Source of the DNA: Nocardia vinacea
Lineage (GTDB): Bacteria; Actinomycetota; Actinomycetes; Mycobacteriales; Mycobacteriaceae
Direction of reading: 5' to 3'
Assembly (NCBI RefSeq): GCF_035920345.1
Contig: NZ_CP109149.1
Location: forward strand, 9,362,001-9,426,000
Length of the DNA: 64,000 nt
Shown in pieces: positions 8,373-17,462 of the stretch. Below the pieces are notes generated by a model, which was given only the letters and a program-made list of their open reading frames with translations, was not told the DNA's origin and ran no database searches. Within the stretch, counting starts at the first letter, position 1; each line of letters opens with the position of its first letter. The position numbers and the translations under genes were made by a program.

Positions 8373-9303
8373 GGAAGGCAACCCTTTCCGAGATCCACAC
8401 CAGAATCCCGGCGATCACACCGAATCCGGCGAACAGCAGCACGCCGGCCGCGGCGCTGAGTCCGGCATCGAAGCTGTGGAAGGCATAGTCCCACAGCAGG
8501 TAATAGATATTTGTGGTGGCCTGCGCGGGCCCGCCCTGTGTCATCGAGTCGATGAGCGGAAAGGTCAGTGTGGGACTGAGCAGCACGGTGGTCAGCACCA
8601 GGAATAGCAGCGTGGGGGAGAGCAGCGGCAGGGTGATCCAGCGCTGGATCTGTCCCGGACTGGCGCCGTCCACCTGTGCGGCCTCGTCGTAATCGCCGCT
8701 GATACCGGCCAATCCGGCCCACACCACCAGCACCGCGAAACCGAGCAGCTGCCAGCCGGTGATCCCGATGATGACGGCGTGCGCGGTACCCGCGTCGTAT
8801 ACCCAGTTGCGATCCGAGCCGAGCGCCTGGTCGACGAAGCCACTGCCGGGATGCAACAGCCACCGCCAAACTGCGGCTGCCGCAACAGGAGCCACCAGGA
8901 AGGGCACGAATATGAAGGCGTGATAGATAGTCCGGCCCCGCACCTGCCTGCTGGCCAACGCAATCAACACCGGCAGCACAACGGTGAACGGAAGCATGCC
9001 TAGGATCAGTGCCCCCGTCCGCCCGACCGAATCCCAGAACGCCGGAAGTTCCACCAGCCGTTCGTAATTGCCGGTGCCAACCGGCTTCATCGGCGAGGTC
9101 GGCAGGAGATTCCACGAGTAGGTGGACAACTCGAACGCCTGCACCAGCGGCCGATAAATCCACACCACCAGCAGGAACAGCGCGGGTGCGAGATACAGGT
9201 AGGGCACCACGAACCGCCCCGCCCGGCGGATCCGGGCGAGGCGGCGGGTCTGCGGCACCGGCACGATGTCCGGTGCCGCAGTGGGTATTTCGACTACGAA
9301 CAT
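8362..9303 (-). CDS. ABC permease, MalF/UgpA type
   Basis: A 313-residue permease partner of the previous gene. It has a first helix at about residues 30-52, six helices overall and the EAA loop DYDEAAQVDGASPGQI. It starts on the base next to the stop codon of the phosphoesterase gene upstream. Two blocks of this gene are repeated, with a 165-bp in-frame deletion, in the remnant at 3101-3419. The substrate is probably a sugar or glycerophospho-compound as for UgpABCE; sequence alone does not decide. Confidence 0.85.
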   Translation of the reverse strand: MFVVEIPTAAPDIVPVPQTRRLARIRRAGRFVVPYLYLAPALFLLVVWIYRPLVQAFELSTYSWNLLPTSPMKPVGTGNYERLVELPAFWDSVGRTGALILGMLPFTVVLPVLIALASRQVRGRTIYHAFIFVPFLVAPVAAAAVWRWLLHPGSGFVDQALGSDRNWVYDAGTAHAVIIGITGWQLLGFAVLVVWAGLAGISGDYDEAAQVDGASPGQIQRWITLPLLSPTLLFLVLTTVLLSPTLTFPLIDSMTQGGPAQATTNIYYLLWDYAFHSFDAGLSAAAGVLLFAGFGVIAGILVWISERVAFHDD

Positions 9304-10155
9304 CTACCTGGCCTCGGCGGCCAGTGCGGCCAACTGCTCGAGCACATCGGATTCGGCCCGGTCGTAGACGGTTTCGGCGGGTGTCGCCTCGATCGCGGTG
9401 GCCACCAGTGTCGTACCGAGCAGATCGATCCGGCTGTAACCGAATCCGGTCAGACCCCGGTGCCGTCCGAGCGGTGCGATCGTATCGATTCGGTACGCCA
9501 GCGCGGGCCCTATCCACACCGGAATGCCGCCGAGCGCGGCCGCGCCCGTCAGGTGGTTGTGCCCGCAGATGATCAGTCGCACATCCGATCCGTCCAGCAC
9601 CTCGCCGAGTAGCTCCGGCTGCTCGAGCCGCAGATATTCGGTAGCGGCGACCGGTGACGGAATCGGCGGATGGTGCAGCACCAGCAGTGTGCCGTGCGGT
9701 GCGGGTTCGCGCAGTTGATCGGTCAGCCAGTCCAGCTGTTCGGGTTCGAGCCGCCCGTCGTGCCTGCGCGGTGTGCTGCTGTCCAGTGCGATGATCCGCA
9801 GTCCGGCGATGTCGAACACCTGGTCGTGGGTGACGTCCGGGTCGACCGAATCCAGACCGAGCAACTCGATGCCGAATGCCGTGCGCTCGTCGTGATTGCC
9901 CATCGTGTACACCGTCCGCGCACCGAGTTCGGCGGCCACCGGCTCCACCGCATCACGCAGCCGCCGATATGCCTCCGGTGACCCGTCATCGGTCAGATCC
10001 CCGGATAGCACCAGCGCGTCGATGCGCTGCTGCGAGGCCCGCAGCTGCTGCAGCACCTGGGTGAGGTTGGCGTAGGTGTCGATCATGCCGTGTACCCGTT
10101 CCCCGGTGGCCCGGATGTGGGTATCGGTCAGCTGAACGACGGTCACCGTGCTCAT
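9304..10155 (-). CDS. Metallophosphoesterase, Rv0805/GpdQ-like
   Basis: A 283-residue class of calcineurin-like phosphoesterase with the full metal-site motif set: DTH near residue 11, GDLTDDG, GNHDE, HHPP and GHNH. The family includes 3',5'-cyclic nucleotide phosphodiesterases (CpdA, Rv0805) and the glycerophosphodiesterase GpdQ. Its gene overlaps the binding-protein gene by four bases and abuts the permease gene, so it is translated with the importer. That placement favours a role in hydrolysing the imported phosphodiester, for example glycerophosphocholine. This is an inference from context. Confidence 0.8.
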   Translation of the reverse strand: MSTVTVVQLTDTHIRATGERVHGMIDTYANLTQVLQQLRASQQRIDALVLSGDLTDDGSPEAYRRLRDAVEPVAAELGARTVYTMGNHDERTAFGIELLGLDSVDPDVTHDQVFDIAGLRIIALDSSTPRRHDGRLEPEQLDWLTDQLREPAPHGTLLVLHHPPIPSPVAATEYLRLEQPELLGEVLDGSDVRLIICGHNHLTGAAALGGIPVWIGPALAYRIDTIAPLGRHRGLTGFGYSRIDLLGTTLVATAIEATPAETVYDRAESDVLEQLAALAAEAR

Positions 10156-11540
10156 GACGCGGGCAGGAGTTTGGCGCCCTGTTCCCGGGCGGTGGTCAAC
10201 GTGGACTGGGGATCCTTGCCCTGGAACACGATCGACTCGACCGCGTCCATCATGCCGTCACGGATCTGCAGATAGTTGGTGCCCGGCATGGAGATCCACG
10301 GCTCCATATTCGCCAGCTGCGCGACATTCGGCTTCAGCAAGGGATTCTGCTCCGACCAGGTCTTCAGCCCATTCGGATCGTCCATCAAACCGGTACGCAG
10401 CGGCAGATATCCGATGCCCTGCGAGATCTTCGTGTACGCCTCCTCACTGGTGAGAAATTTGATGAGCTCCCACGACGCCCGCTGCTTGGCCGGGTCATTG
10501 GACAGAATGTGCAGCGACGCACCGGAATTCGTCGGCACGGTCGGCTTACCGGCGAAGCTCGGCATGGGTGCCGCGCGCAGATCCCACTTGTCCTTGGCGC
10601 CGGTGACGAAGGTGCCCTGGATGGCGCTGGTCTCCAGGATCATGCCGATTTCACCGCGCGCGAACGCTTCATAACCCTGCTTCTGGTTCAGCTTCGGCAT
10701 GCTGCCCGAATCGACCAGTTGCTTGCTCATCTGGGTGACCTCGACCGCGGGCGCGTCCGCGAACGACAGCGACTTGCGGTCCTCGGAGATGACCCGGCCG
10801 CCATTGGAGCGCACCATCGACTGGAAGCACCAGTCCTTGGCGGTCTTGGTCAGGCAATCGATGTACACACCGCCCTTGCCGGTCTTCCCGGTGATTGCGG
10901 CGGCCGCATCGGAGACCTGCTGCCAGGTGGCCGGCGGCTTGGCCGGATCGAGTCCGGCCTCGTTGAACAGTGAGGCATTGAAATACAGGACGGGCGTGGA
11001 GAATACGAACGGAACACCGTAGGTGTGGCCGTCCCAATCCGCGAGCGTGCGCGCCTTCGGGGCGAACGGGTATTTGGCCCCGTCGAAGTTGTGCTGCACT
11101 TCCTGCTTGGAAACCAGCGTGTCCAGCGGCTTGGCGCCGAGCTGGTGGATGGTGTAGTCCAGATCGCTGAAGCCGAGCTGCGCGACATCCGGCGGGGTGC
11201 CCGCGACCATCTGGTTCTGAATGCTGGAGATGGTGTCGGTGGCCGGGTTCGGGCTATTGCCCTGCGGCTTCTGCGCGGTCACCTTGATATTCGGGTACTT
11301 CTTGCCGAAATCGGCGATCAGCGCATTGAAGGTGTCGGTCCACGCGCCGGCGAGTCCGTAGTTGTAGGACTCGAACACGATGGACACCTGCTGATCCGGC
11401 TTCAGTTCCGGGATCTGGGCGGTGTCGGCATTCGAGTCGGTGGTGGTGCTCCCGAGGCCGCCGCAGGCGCTGAGCGCGACGGTGGTTGCGAACACCAGGC
11501 CCAGTGCGGGCACGGTGCGTTTCACGGTGGTTCTCCTCAT
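10152..11540 (-). CDS. ABC substrate-binding lipoprotein, UgpB-like (family 1)
   Basis: A 462-residue extracellular solute-binding protein. N-terminal basic stretch, hydrophobic helix and lipobox LSAC near residue 25 indicate a lipid-anchored exported protein. The body has the cluster-B fold pattern with FESYNYG, VAQLGFSDLDY and the conserved GEIGMILE segment. It delivers the substrate to the adjacent permeases. Aromatic residues NYG and the operon partners fit a UgpB-like ligand, but the ligand is not proven. Confidence 0.82.
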   Translation of the reverse strand: MRRTTVKRTVPALGLVFATTVALSACGGLGSTTTDSNADTAQIPELKPDQQVSIVFESYNYGLAGAWTDTFNALIADFGKKYPNIKVTAQKPQGNSPNPATDTISSIQNQMVAGTPPDVAQLGFSDLDYTIHQLGAKPLDTLVSKQEVQHNFDGAKYPFAPKARTLADWDGHTYGVPFVFSTPVLYFNASLFNEAGLDPAKPPATWQQVSDAAAAITGKTGKGGVYIDCLTKTAKDWCFQSMVRSNGGRVISEDRKSLSFADAPAVEVTQMSKQLVDSGSMPKLNQKQGYEAFARGEIGMILETSAIQGTFVTGAKDKWDLRAAPMPSFAGKPTVPTNSGASLHILSNDPAKQRASWELIKFLTSEEAYTKISQGIGYLPLRTGLMDDPNGLKTWSEQNPLLKPNVAQLANMEPWISMPGTNYLQIRDGMMDAVESIVFQGKDPQSTLTTAREQGAKLLPAS

Positions 11541-11564
11541 CGATGAAGGGGTGGTTGCTACGAA

Positions 11565-12692
11565 TCAGGCGACGGCGACGACGGCGCTATCGTTGACCGA
11601 ATCCTGGTGCGGCTCTTGCCAAGTCAGGCGCAGTCCGGATTCGGGGTCGAACAGGTGCAGGTGTGCGGGATCGACGCGCAGCCCGATCGGTTCGTCGGCG
11701 CGCACTCCGGCCGGGCGCGGTGCACGGGCGCACAGCGCCTGCTCGCCGGTGCTGAAGTGGATCAGTTCCTCACTGCCCAGGTTCTCGACCATCGTCACGT
11801 GGCCGCGGATAGCGGCGTCGGCCGAGTCGATGCGCAGTTGTTCGGGGCGGATTCCGGCGATGACCGCGATGTCGGCATCGAAATCCACTGCGGTTATGGC
11901 CAATTCGGTGTCTATGCCATCGGCCACCAGGAACAGGCGGCCGTCGCGCTGGGTGACGACCGCGGGAAACAGATTCATCGGCGGGGCGCCGAGGAAACCG
12001 GCGACGAAGGTCGAGCGCGGACGGTCGTAGAGTTCGGTCGGGGTACCGACCTGCTCCACCTGACCGTCATTGAGCAGTGCGATCCGGTCCGCCATGGTCA
12101 TCGCTTCGACCTGGTCGTGAGTGACGTAGAGGAACGTCGCTCCCAACCCGCGATGCAGCGAAATCAGTTCGGCCCGAGTAGCACTGCGCAATTTTGCATC
12201 CAGATTGGACAACGGTTCGTCCATCAGGAACGCACCCGGATCGCGAACCATGGCGCGGGCCAGGGCAACTCGCTGTCGTTGCCCGCCGGACAGCGCGGCG
12301 GGCTTGCGCCGCAACAACTCGTCCAACCCCAGCGCTGCCGCCACCTCTGCAACCCGCGCGGCGATCTTCGCACGTGGTGTGCGCCGCGCCCGTAGTGGGA
12401 AACCGATATTCTTCGCCACCGTCAGATGCGGATACAGCGCGTAACTCTGGAACACCATGGCCAGGTCCCGCTGCTGCGGTGCCCGATGGGTGATATCGGT
12501 GTCGTCCAACAGGATTCGGCCGTCGGTCGGATCCTCCAGACCCGCGATCATCCGCAGCAGGGTGGATTTCCCGCAGCCGCTCGGTCCGAGCAACACCATG
12601 AACTCACCGTCGGCGATATCCAGGCTCACCTCCCGCACCGCATAGGTCGTGCCGAAGTGCTTGGATATCTTCTCGATGCGCAGTTGTGCCAC
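11565..12692 (-). CDS. ABC transporter ATPase, UgpC/MsmK type
   Basis: A 375-residue ATPase of a CUT1 importer. Walker A GPSGCGKS (36-43), Q-loop FQSYALYPH, signature LSGGQ (134-138), Walker B LMDEP (156-160), and a C-terminal TOBE/MalK-type regulatory domain. I chose the GTG at 12692, preceded by AGGAG five bases upstream. The open frame continues upstream but into the next gene and lacks family similarity there. It energises the permeases at 7560-9303. Confidence 0.88.
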   Translation of the reverse strand: MAQLRIEKISKHFGTTYAVREVSLDIADGEFMVLLGPSGCGKSTLLRMIAGLEDPTDGRILLDDTDITHRAPQQRDLAMVFQSYALYPHLTVAKNIGFPLRARRTPRAKIAARVAEVAAALGLDELLRRKPAALSGGQRQRVALARAMVRDPGAFLMDEPLSNLDAKLRSATRAELISLHRGLGATFLYVTHDQVEAMTMADRIALLNDGQVEQVGTPTELYDRPRSTFVAGFLGAPPMNLFPAVVTQRDGRLFLVADGIDTELAITAVDFDADIAVIAGIRPEQLRIDSADAAIRGHVTMVENLGSEELIHFSTGEQALCARAPRPAGVRADEPIGLRVDPAHLHLFDPESGLRLTWQEPHQDSVNDSAVVAVA

Positions 12693-12700
12693 CAGATCTC

Positions 12701-13594
12701 CTAGACCGGCAGCTCGCCCGCGACGACCCAGGTCGCCACCCGGGCCGCGATCGCCGGTGCATCCTTGACCCACTGGAAGTGGTCGCGGTGGTCGACCGGC
12801 GCATTCTCGTCGATATGCCACTGGGTGACCCGGGCGTTCGGCATCCGGGAGACCAGGAAGTCGACATTGGACTTCGGGCCGAGCACATCCTCGGACAGCG
12901 AGATGACCAGCACCGGCAGTGTCATCCGGCGCAGCAGCGTGTTGTATTGCCGCGCTGTGCCTTTCGGGCGGTAGTAGCTGGTCAGCGAGTGCATCGACCA
13001 GTCCCGCATTACGCGGCCGGGCATCGGCGCGGGGATCAGCACGCCGCCGGGCCAGTGCCCCTTCCAGCGCGATACCAAGCCGATCCACTGGATCTGGCTC
13101 AGTGCCTCGTACCAGCGGCGCGGTCCGAACGCCCACCAGAACACGGTGCCGGTCCCGATGACGGTCACACCGGCGACCTGGTCGGGTTCGGCGGCGGCGA
13201 ACAGCAGCGCGAGCTGGCCGCCGAGGCTGTGTCCGAACAGGTGGATCGGTGCCTCCGGAAAACGCGCACGCACCGCGGAAACTATCGCCGGCAGATCGAT
13301 TTCCAACATCTCGCGATAGCCGAAATCGCTGTGCAGCCCGAATTCCGGCTTCGCCTCACCGTGCGCGCGCAGATCGCAGGTGGCGACCGAAAGCCCCTGG
13401 GCGTTCAGCTCTTTGGCGAGGGGCAGATAGTTCTTCGCCTTCATCGCCATGGCGGGCAGGATCAGCACCACCGGCGCACCGGACTTCTTGGCGGGCAGGA
13501 AGCGAACGGTGAATTCGACGCCATCGGCGGTCGATACGGTGGTCGACTCCAAACTGCGGAATTCCGAACTCTTCTGGGGTGCAGCGCTGGTCAC
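12701..13594 (-). CDS. Alpha/beta hydrolase
   Basis: A 297-residue alpha/beta hydrolase with nucleophile elbow GHSLGG and late acid and His motifs (SEDVLGP; HRDHFQW). It resembles serine-aminopeptidase/monoacylglycerol lipase-like hydrolases (ILPAMAMKAKNYLPLA). It starts at GTG, with its first bases overlapping the upstream thioesterase stop. No signal peptide. It probably cleaves an ester or acyl group inside the cell. Sits between acyl-CoA enzymes and a Ugp-type importer, which points to lipid-derived substrates. Confidence 0.75.
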   Translation of the reverse strand: MTSAAPQKSSEFRSLESTTVSTADGVEFTVRFLPAKKSGAPVVLILPAMAMKAKNYLPLAKELNAQGLSVATCDLRAHGEAKPEFGLHSDFGYREMLEIDLPAIVSAVRARFPEAPIHLFGHSLGGQLALLFAAAEPDQVAGVTVIGTGTVFWWAFGPRRWYEALSQIQWIGLVSRWKGHWPGGVLIPAPMPGRVMRDWSMHSLTSYYRPKGTARQYNTLLRRMTLPVLVISLSEDVLGPKSNVDFLVSRMPNARVTQWHIDENAPVDHRDHFQWVKDAPAIAARVATWVVAGELPV

Positions 13595-14169
13595 TGGTCA
13601 GCCTCCGTGATCGCGATATCGCAGACGTAGTCGAAGGTGAACTTCGCGACGACCACATCGGCGTCGTCGAGCAGCACCGCCTTGCCGGACAATTCGAACC
13701 GGTTCGAGGCGGTGGCGGCCAGCACCTCGGCGAGTTCACGCTGATCGACGGTGGCGATGGCGCGGATCCGCCCGACCGCCGGTTTGCGATAGGACGCCGT
13801 GCCCGCGCGCAGCACCAGTCGCTCGACGGTGTCCAAGCGGGTGGCGGCCGCACCGACGAAGGCCGCCGCGCCACCGATATCGGCGGCGGTGAACAGCGCA
13901 CCGGCGTGCACGGTGCCCATGTGGTTGCGCACGGTGTCCACGGCGGGAATCTCCACGACCGCCTGTTCCGGCGAGATCTCGGTGATCAGAGTGCCGACGT
14001 GTCGTCCGAACGGCACCATATCCTGCGATACCGCGCGCAGATATTCGTAATCGACCGCATCGCAATCGAGTTCGGGATATGCGGCCGCGAAGCCAACGAT
14101 TTCACGCGTTGGCCCACCCGTCACCCGGCCGTCACGCCTCATGGAGTCGCTTCGCGATACTGTATTCAT
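13591..14169 (-). CDS. PaaI-type hotdog thioesterase
   Basis: A 192-residue single hotdog domain. The signature NHMGTVHAGALFTAADIGG holds the catalytic region of PaaI/DUF4442 thioesterases (HGG-like turn followed by acidic residue on the central helix). It hydrolyses acyl-CoA esters in the cytosol. Ten bases downstream of the acyl-CoA dehydrogenase gene and overlapping the hydrolase gene by four bases. Confidence 0.78.
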   Translation of the reverse strand: MNTVSRSDSMRRDGRVTGGPTREIVGFAAAYPELDCDAVDYEYLRAVSQDMVPFGRHVGTLITEISPEQAVVEIPAVDTVRNHMGTVHAGALFTAADIGGAAAFVGAAATRLDTVERLVLRAGTASYRKPAVGRIRAIATVDQRELAEVLAATASNRFELSGKAVLLDDADVVVAKFTFDYVCDIAITEADQ

Positions 14170-14178
14170 TTCTCTCCT

Positions 14179-15336
14179 TCAGCGATTGCGCAGTGCGCGA
14201 CGGGCGATGGACCAGCGCAGCACCTCGGATGGCCCCTCATAGATGCGGAAGGCCCTCGCCTCCACCAGGAATCGGGCGACCAGATAGTCCTCGCAGACTC
14301 CGAGTCCGCCGTGCAGCTGCACCGCCCGGTCGAGCACCCGCCAGACCGCTTCGGAGACAAAGGTTTTCGCGATCGACGCATCGTGGCGCGCCTGCGAGGA
14401 TGTCGGCCCCTGCTCGTCGATGGTCTCGGCCGCCGTGCGGATCACGCCGCGGGCCGCGGCGATATCGATCTCGTTGTCGGCGACGAGTCCCTGCGCCAGA
14501 CCATGATCGGCGATCGGCACACCGAAAGCCTTGCGGGTGCTGATGTGTTCGATGGCGAGGTGGTGCGCGCGCACGGCCAGCCCGAGCCAGTTCATGCAGA
14601 ACACCAGGCGCGAGGGCGCGAGCCGAACCTGGGCCAGTACCAGTCCCTGACCGACCGCGCCGAGTACGGCGGAATCCGGTACCGCACAGTCGACGAAGGC
14701 GATCTCGCAGTGTCCGCCCGGCGCACTGGAATGGTCGAGCGTCGGCATCCGACGACCCACCTTCAGGCCCGGATTGTCCTGGTCCACCAGGAACATGGTG
14801 GGTCCGTCAGTGGTTTGCGCGACACAGATGGTGAACGCGGCACCCTGGGCGCCGGTGGTGAAATGTTTGGCGCCGTTGATGATCCAGCCGTCGTCGGTCT
14901 CCTCGGCGACGGTCTGCAGCATGCCGGGATCGGAACCCGCGCCCGGAGCTGGTTCGGTCATCGCAATGGCCGAGCGCACCTCACCGGCGGCCAGCGGCGC
15001 GAGATAGCGCTGCTGCTGTTCGGCATCGGCCACATGGGCGAGCAGGTGGATATTCCCGTCATCGGGCGCCCAGGCGTTCACCGCGATCGGGCCGAGCAGA
15101 CTGGCTCCGGCCGCTTCCAGCACCCGCGCCTGGGCCCTGGTGTCCAGGCCGAGTCCGCCATATTCCGGGGCGGACAGCGGGCCGAATACGCCCGCCTCCT
15201 TCGCCTTCTTCTGTAATTCGAGCCGCAGCGCGTCGTCCATGACGCGCCCGTCGACGACGACCTCGCGTTCCACCGGAATTACCTGGTCACGTATGAACTG
15301 GGTGGTCTTGTCCACCAAATGCGCCACAGTGTTCAT
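14179..15336 (-). CDS. Acyl-CoA dehydrogenase
   Basis: A 385-residue FAD enzyme for alpha-beta dehydrogenation of acyl-CoA. Recognisable elements: FGPLSAPEYGGLG, FAD-contact IAMTEPAPGAGSD, GAKHFTTGA, HGGLGVCEDY, and the C-terminal YEGPSEVLR, whose Glu is the usual position of the catalytic base in this subfamily. First gene of the minus-strand operon that includes thioesterase, hydrolase and Ugp-type importer. It diverges from the PDR-type reductase at 15481 with 144 bp between. Confidence 0.88.
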   Translation of the reverse strand: MNTVAHLVDKTTQFIRDQVIPVEREVVVDGRVMDDALRLELQKKAKEAGVFGPLSAPEYGGLGLDTRAQARVLEAAGASLLGPIAVNAWAPDDGNIHLLAHVADAEQQQRYLAPLAAGEVRSAIAMTEPAPGAGSDPGMLQTVAEETDDGWIINGAKHFTTGAQGAAFTICVAQTTDGPTMFLVDQDNPGLKVGRRMPTLDHSSAPGGHCEIAFVDCAVPDSAVLGAVGQGLVLAQVRLAPSRLVFCMNWLGLAVRAHHLAIEHISTRKAFGVPIADHGLAQGLVADNEIDIAAARGVIRTAAETIDEQGPTSSQARHDASIAKTFVSEAVWRVLDRAVQLHGGLGVCEDYLVARFLVEARAFRIYEGPSEVLRWSIARRALRNR

Positions 15337-15480
15337 GGCGTCAGTTTCGGTGGGCGGGCGGCGTCTGAGTCGGGTCGATAGTCAACGTCGATTGTGCGAA
15401 TCGACTGCGCATTCGTCCGGTGCGGATCGGCGGTCTCTCGGCGACGGTAGTCGCGAAGACGAGATAGCCGAGGGGACCAG

Positions 15481-16410
15481 ATGACGGACATTCCGGTACG
15501 GGTGTCGGCCCGCCGTGACGAGGCCGAGGGTGTGTTCTCGCTCGAGCTGACCCCGGTTGCGGGCGGGCAGCTGCCGTCGTGGGAGCCGGGCGCACATATC
15601 GACGTGGCGGTCGGCGCCGCGGGGGTGCGGCAGTACTCGCTCTGCGGTGATCCGGCGGATCGGCCGCACTGGCGGATTGCGGTGCTGCGCGAGCCGGAGG
15701 GGCGCGGTGGGTCCGAATATCTGTACCGGACGGCGCTCGAGGACTCGGAGCTGCGTATTTCGGCTCCCCGCAACAATTTCGAGCTCGTCGAGCGTGCAAG
15801 TTACGTGTTCATCGCGGGTGGTATCGGAATCACTCCGATCCTGCCGATGGTGGCCGCCGCGCAGGCCGGTGGCGCTGAGTGGGAGCTGTACTACGGCGGA
15901 CGGACCCTGGCGCATATGGCCTTCGCCGAGGACATCGTTCGCTACCCGCAGGCACGACTGCTGCCACAGGACGAGCACGGACTGCTGCCGATCACCGACA
16001 TCCTCGCCGAGCACTCCGATGCCGCGATCTATTGCTGCGGACCAGAACCGCTGCTGGTCGCCGTGGAAACCGAGGGGGAGCGGCGCAATTCGGACGTGCA
16101 TGTCGAACGGTTTGTGCCGCGGTCGGTGGTATCCGTGGCGCGCGGCTGCTTCGAGGTCCAATTAGCGGGCAGTGGAAGAACTTTCCGCGTCGGCGCGACT
16201 CAGTCCATCGTCGACGTCCTCGATGCCGCGGGGATCGAGATCATCACCTCCTGCCGCGAGGGCACCTGCGGCAGCTGCGAAACCACCGTGCTCGCAGGCG
16301 ATATCGACCACCGCGATTCAGTGCTCACTGCCGAAGAGCAGGCACGCGGCGACACGATGATGCTGTGCGTCTCCCGGGCGGGGTCGGGGGTGCTCGTCCT
16401 CGACCTGTGA
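15481..16410 (+). CDS. PDR/VanB-type oxidoreductase with C-terminal 2Fe-2S domain
   Basis: A 309-residue phthalate-dioxygenase-reductase type protein. Flavin motif RQYSLCGDP, NAD motif GGIGITPILPM, CCGPEPL, and a plant-type ferredoxin domain with CREGTCGSC and a distal Cys in MMLCVSR. It carries electrons from NAD(P)H to an oxygenase. No oxygenase is adjacent on this strand. A paralogue of similar layout is at 48217, where it lies next to a possible di-iron protein. Divergent from the acyl-CoA dehydrogenase operon. Confidence 0.85.
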   Translation: MTDIPVRVSARRDEAEGVFSLELTPVAGGQLPSWEPGAHIDVAVGAAGVRQYSLCGDPADRPHWRIAVLREPEGRGGSEYLYRTALEDSELRISAPRNNFELVERASYVFIAGGIGITPILPMVAAAQAGGAEWELYYGGRTLAHMAFAEDIVRYPQARLLPQDEHGLLPITDILAEHSDAAIYCCGPEPLLVAVETEGERRNSDVHVERFVPRSVVSVARGCFEVQLAGSGRTFRVGATQSIVDVLDAAGIEIITSCREGTCGSCETTVLAGDIDHRDSVLTAEEQARGDTMMLCVSRAGSGVLVLDL

Positions 16411-16577
16411 CCGAGCGCAGCGAGGGAACCATCAACACAGCACCTGACAGGTTGCAGCGGAGCCGAGCGCCAGCGAGGCGGAGCTGTGACCTCTGAACCT
16501 GTCGGCGCGATCCGCGACCGGCATGCGGCGCGCTCGCGCGCCGACGTCCCCGAAAATCCGAGAGGAAAGTAGTAACG

Positions 16578-17276
16578 ATGAGGAAAATCGTTGCGGTGGC
16601 CGCCGGACTGGTCGCCGCAGTCGGGATCGCCGCCGGTACTGCCGGTGCGCAGACCGACGGTGACGAAGCGGTCGGATTCACCGCCTCCGCCACCGATACC
16701 CAGACCATCATCAAGACCGACGCGGGCGCCATGGTTGTCGAGGACGGTGTCTTCAAGATCAAGGCGAGCAACGGCACCGTACTCACCGGCATGCCGCTGA
16801 AGTTCCGCGTCGACGACTTCGAATTCCCGATCGTCGCCGATATCGCCGACCACTCCGCCACCCTGACGCCGCAGTTCGACATGGGGCACGCGACCTACAA
16901 GCCGGTCGCGCTGCCCTTCGAGGACAAGGCACCTTGGAAGAACGAGTACGACCGTGAGCAGGCCGCCTGGTCCCGCATGACCAGCACCATCACCATGGGC
17001 GCCACCATCGGCACCCTGGTCGGCGGCCTCAGCGGCGGCGCCATCGGCTGTGTCCTCGGCGGTATCGCCGGCGCCACGGTCGCCTCGGCCGCCATCATCG
17101 GCCTGTTCGGCGCGTTCATCCCGGCTGCCGCCATCGGCTGCCTCGGTGGCATCGTCGCGGTCGGCGCCCTCGGCACCCTGGCCGGTCAGATCTTCATCAC
17201 AGCCCCGGTCGCCATCGGCGCGGCCATCCAATACTTCTCCACTATCAACCAGCCGCCGTTCCCGCCGGCAAAGTAG
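16578..17276 (+). CDS. Secreted protein with glycine-zipper hydrophobic C-terminus
   Basis: A 232-residue protein with a clear Sec signal peptide (MRKIVAVAAGLVAAVG, cleavage after TAGAQ-like Ala residues). A soluble beta-type region follows to about residue 130. The last third is a long stretch of Gly/Ala helices such as GTLVGGLSGGAIGC, a glycine-zipper pattern that could insert in or associate with membrane. Family not recognised beyond similarity to exported actinobacterial proteins of unknown function. Followed by two strong hairpins, so it is a single-gene unit. The upstream 167 bp contains paired GAGCGCAGCGAG-like motifs. Confidence 0.65.
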   Translation: MRKIVAVAAGLVAAVGIAAGTAGAQTDGDEAVGFTASATDTQTIIKTDAGAMVVEDGVFKIKASNGTVLTGMPLKFRVDDFEFPIVADIADHSATLTPQFDMGHATYKPVALPFEDKAPWKNEYDREQAAWSRMTSTITMGATIGTLVGGLSGGAIGCVLGGIAGATVASAAIIGLFGAFIPAAAIGCLGGIVAVGALGTLAGQIFITAPVAIGAAIQYFSTINQPPFPPAK

Positions 17277-17290
17277 ATAGCGAAGAAGAT

Positions 17291-17350
17291 CCCAACGGCG
17301 TTCGTTGGGGGACACCCGACCCCGCCCGGTTCCTCACCCCGGGCGGGGTC
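17291..17350 (+). terminator. Tandem hairpin terminator
   Basis: Two hairpins follow the secreted-protein gene: CCCAACG / CGTTGGG (17291-17309), then a perfect 12-bp GC stem with arms 17318-17329 and 17339-17350. Only a short T-poor tail follows, the usual form in high-GC genomes. Confidence 0.7.
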
Positions 17351-17368
17351 TTCCCCCTGTTGGTCGCC

Positions 17369-17431
17369 TGATCACGTGGTACTGGTGGCGGTATCGGTCG
17401 AGAGAGTGCCTCAACCAGTTCCACGTGATCA
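17369..17431. repeat. Long inverted repeat (18-bp arms) of unknown role
   Basis: Arms 17369-17386 and 17414-17431 pair at 17 of 18 positions, with the outer 11 bases (TGATCACGTGG / CCACGTGATCA) perfect. The loop is 27 bases. It lies between the tandem terminator and the end of the ROK gene, so it could terminate the ROK message or be a small mobile-element remnant. Confidence 0.6.
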
Positions 17432-17462
17432 CTTGTCCAGTAGTGCATCTCGGAGGTGTCGG

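Noticed and set aside
8369..9517. Minus-strand open frame of 382 codons in another frame than the permease
   Set aside because: Overlaps the well-supported MalF-type permease and phosphoesterase genes; the product is Arg-rich with no membrane helices.
13579..15216. Plus-strand open frame of 545 codons
   Set aside because: Antisense to thioesterase and acyl-CoA dehydrogenase genes, with Arg/Gly/His-rich composition typical of shadow frames in high-GC DNA.
16411..16577. Repeated GAGCGCAGCGAG-like motifs as possible insertion element ends
   Set aside because: Such motifs are frequent at gene ends in related actinomycetes, and no transposase or target duplication is visible.
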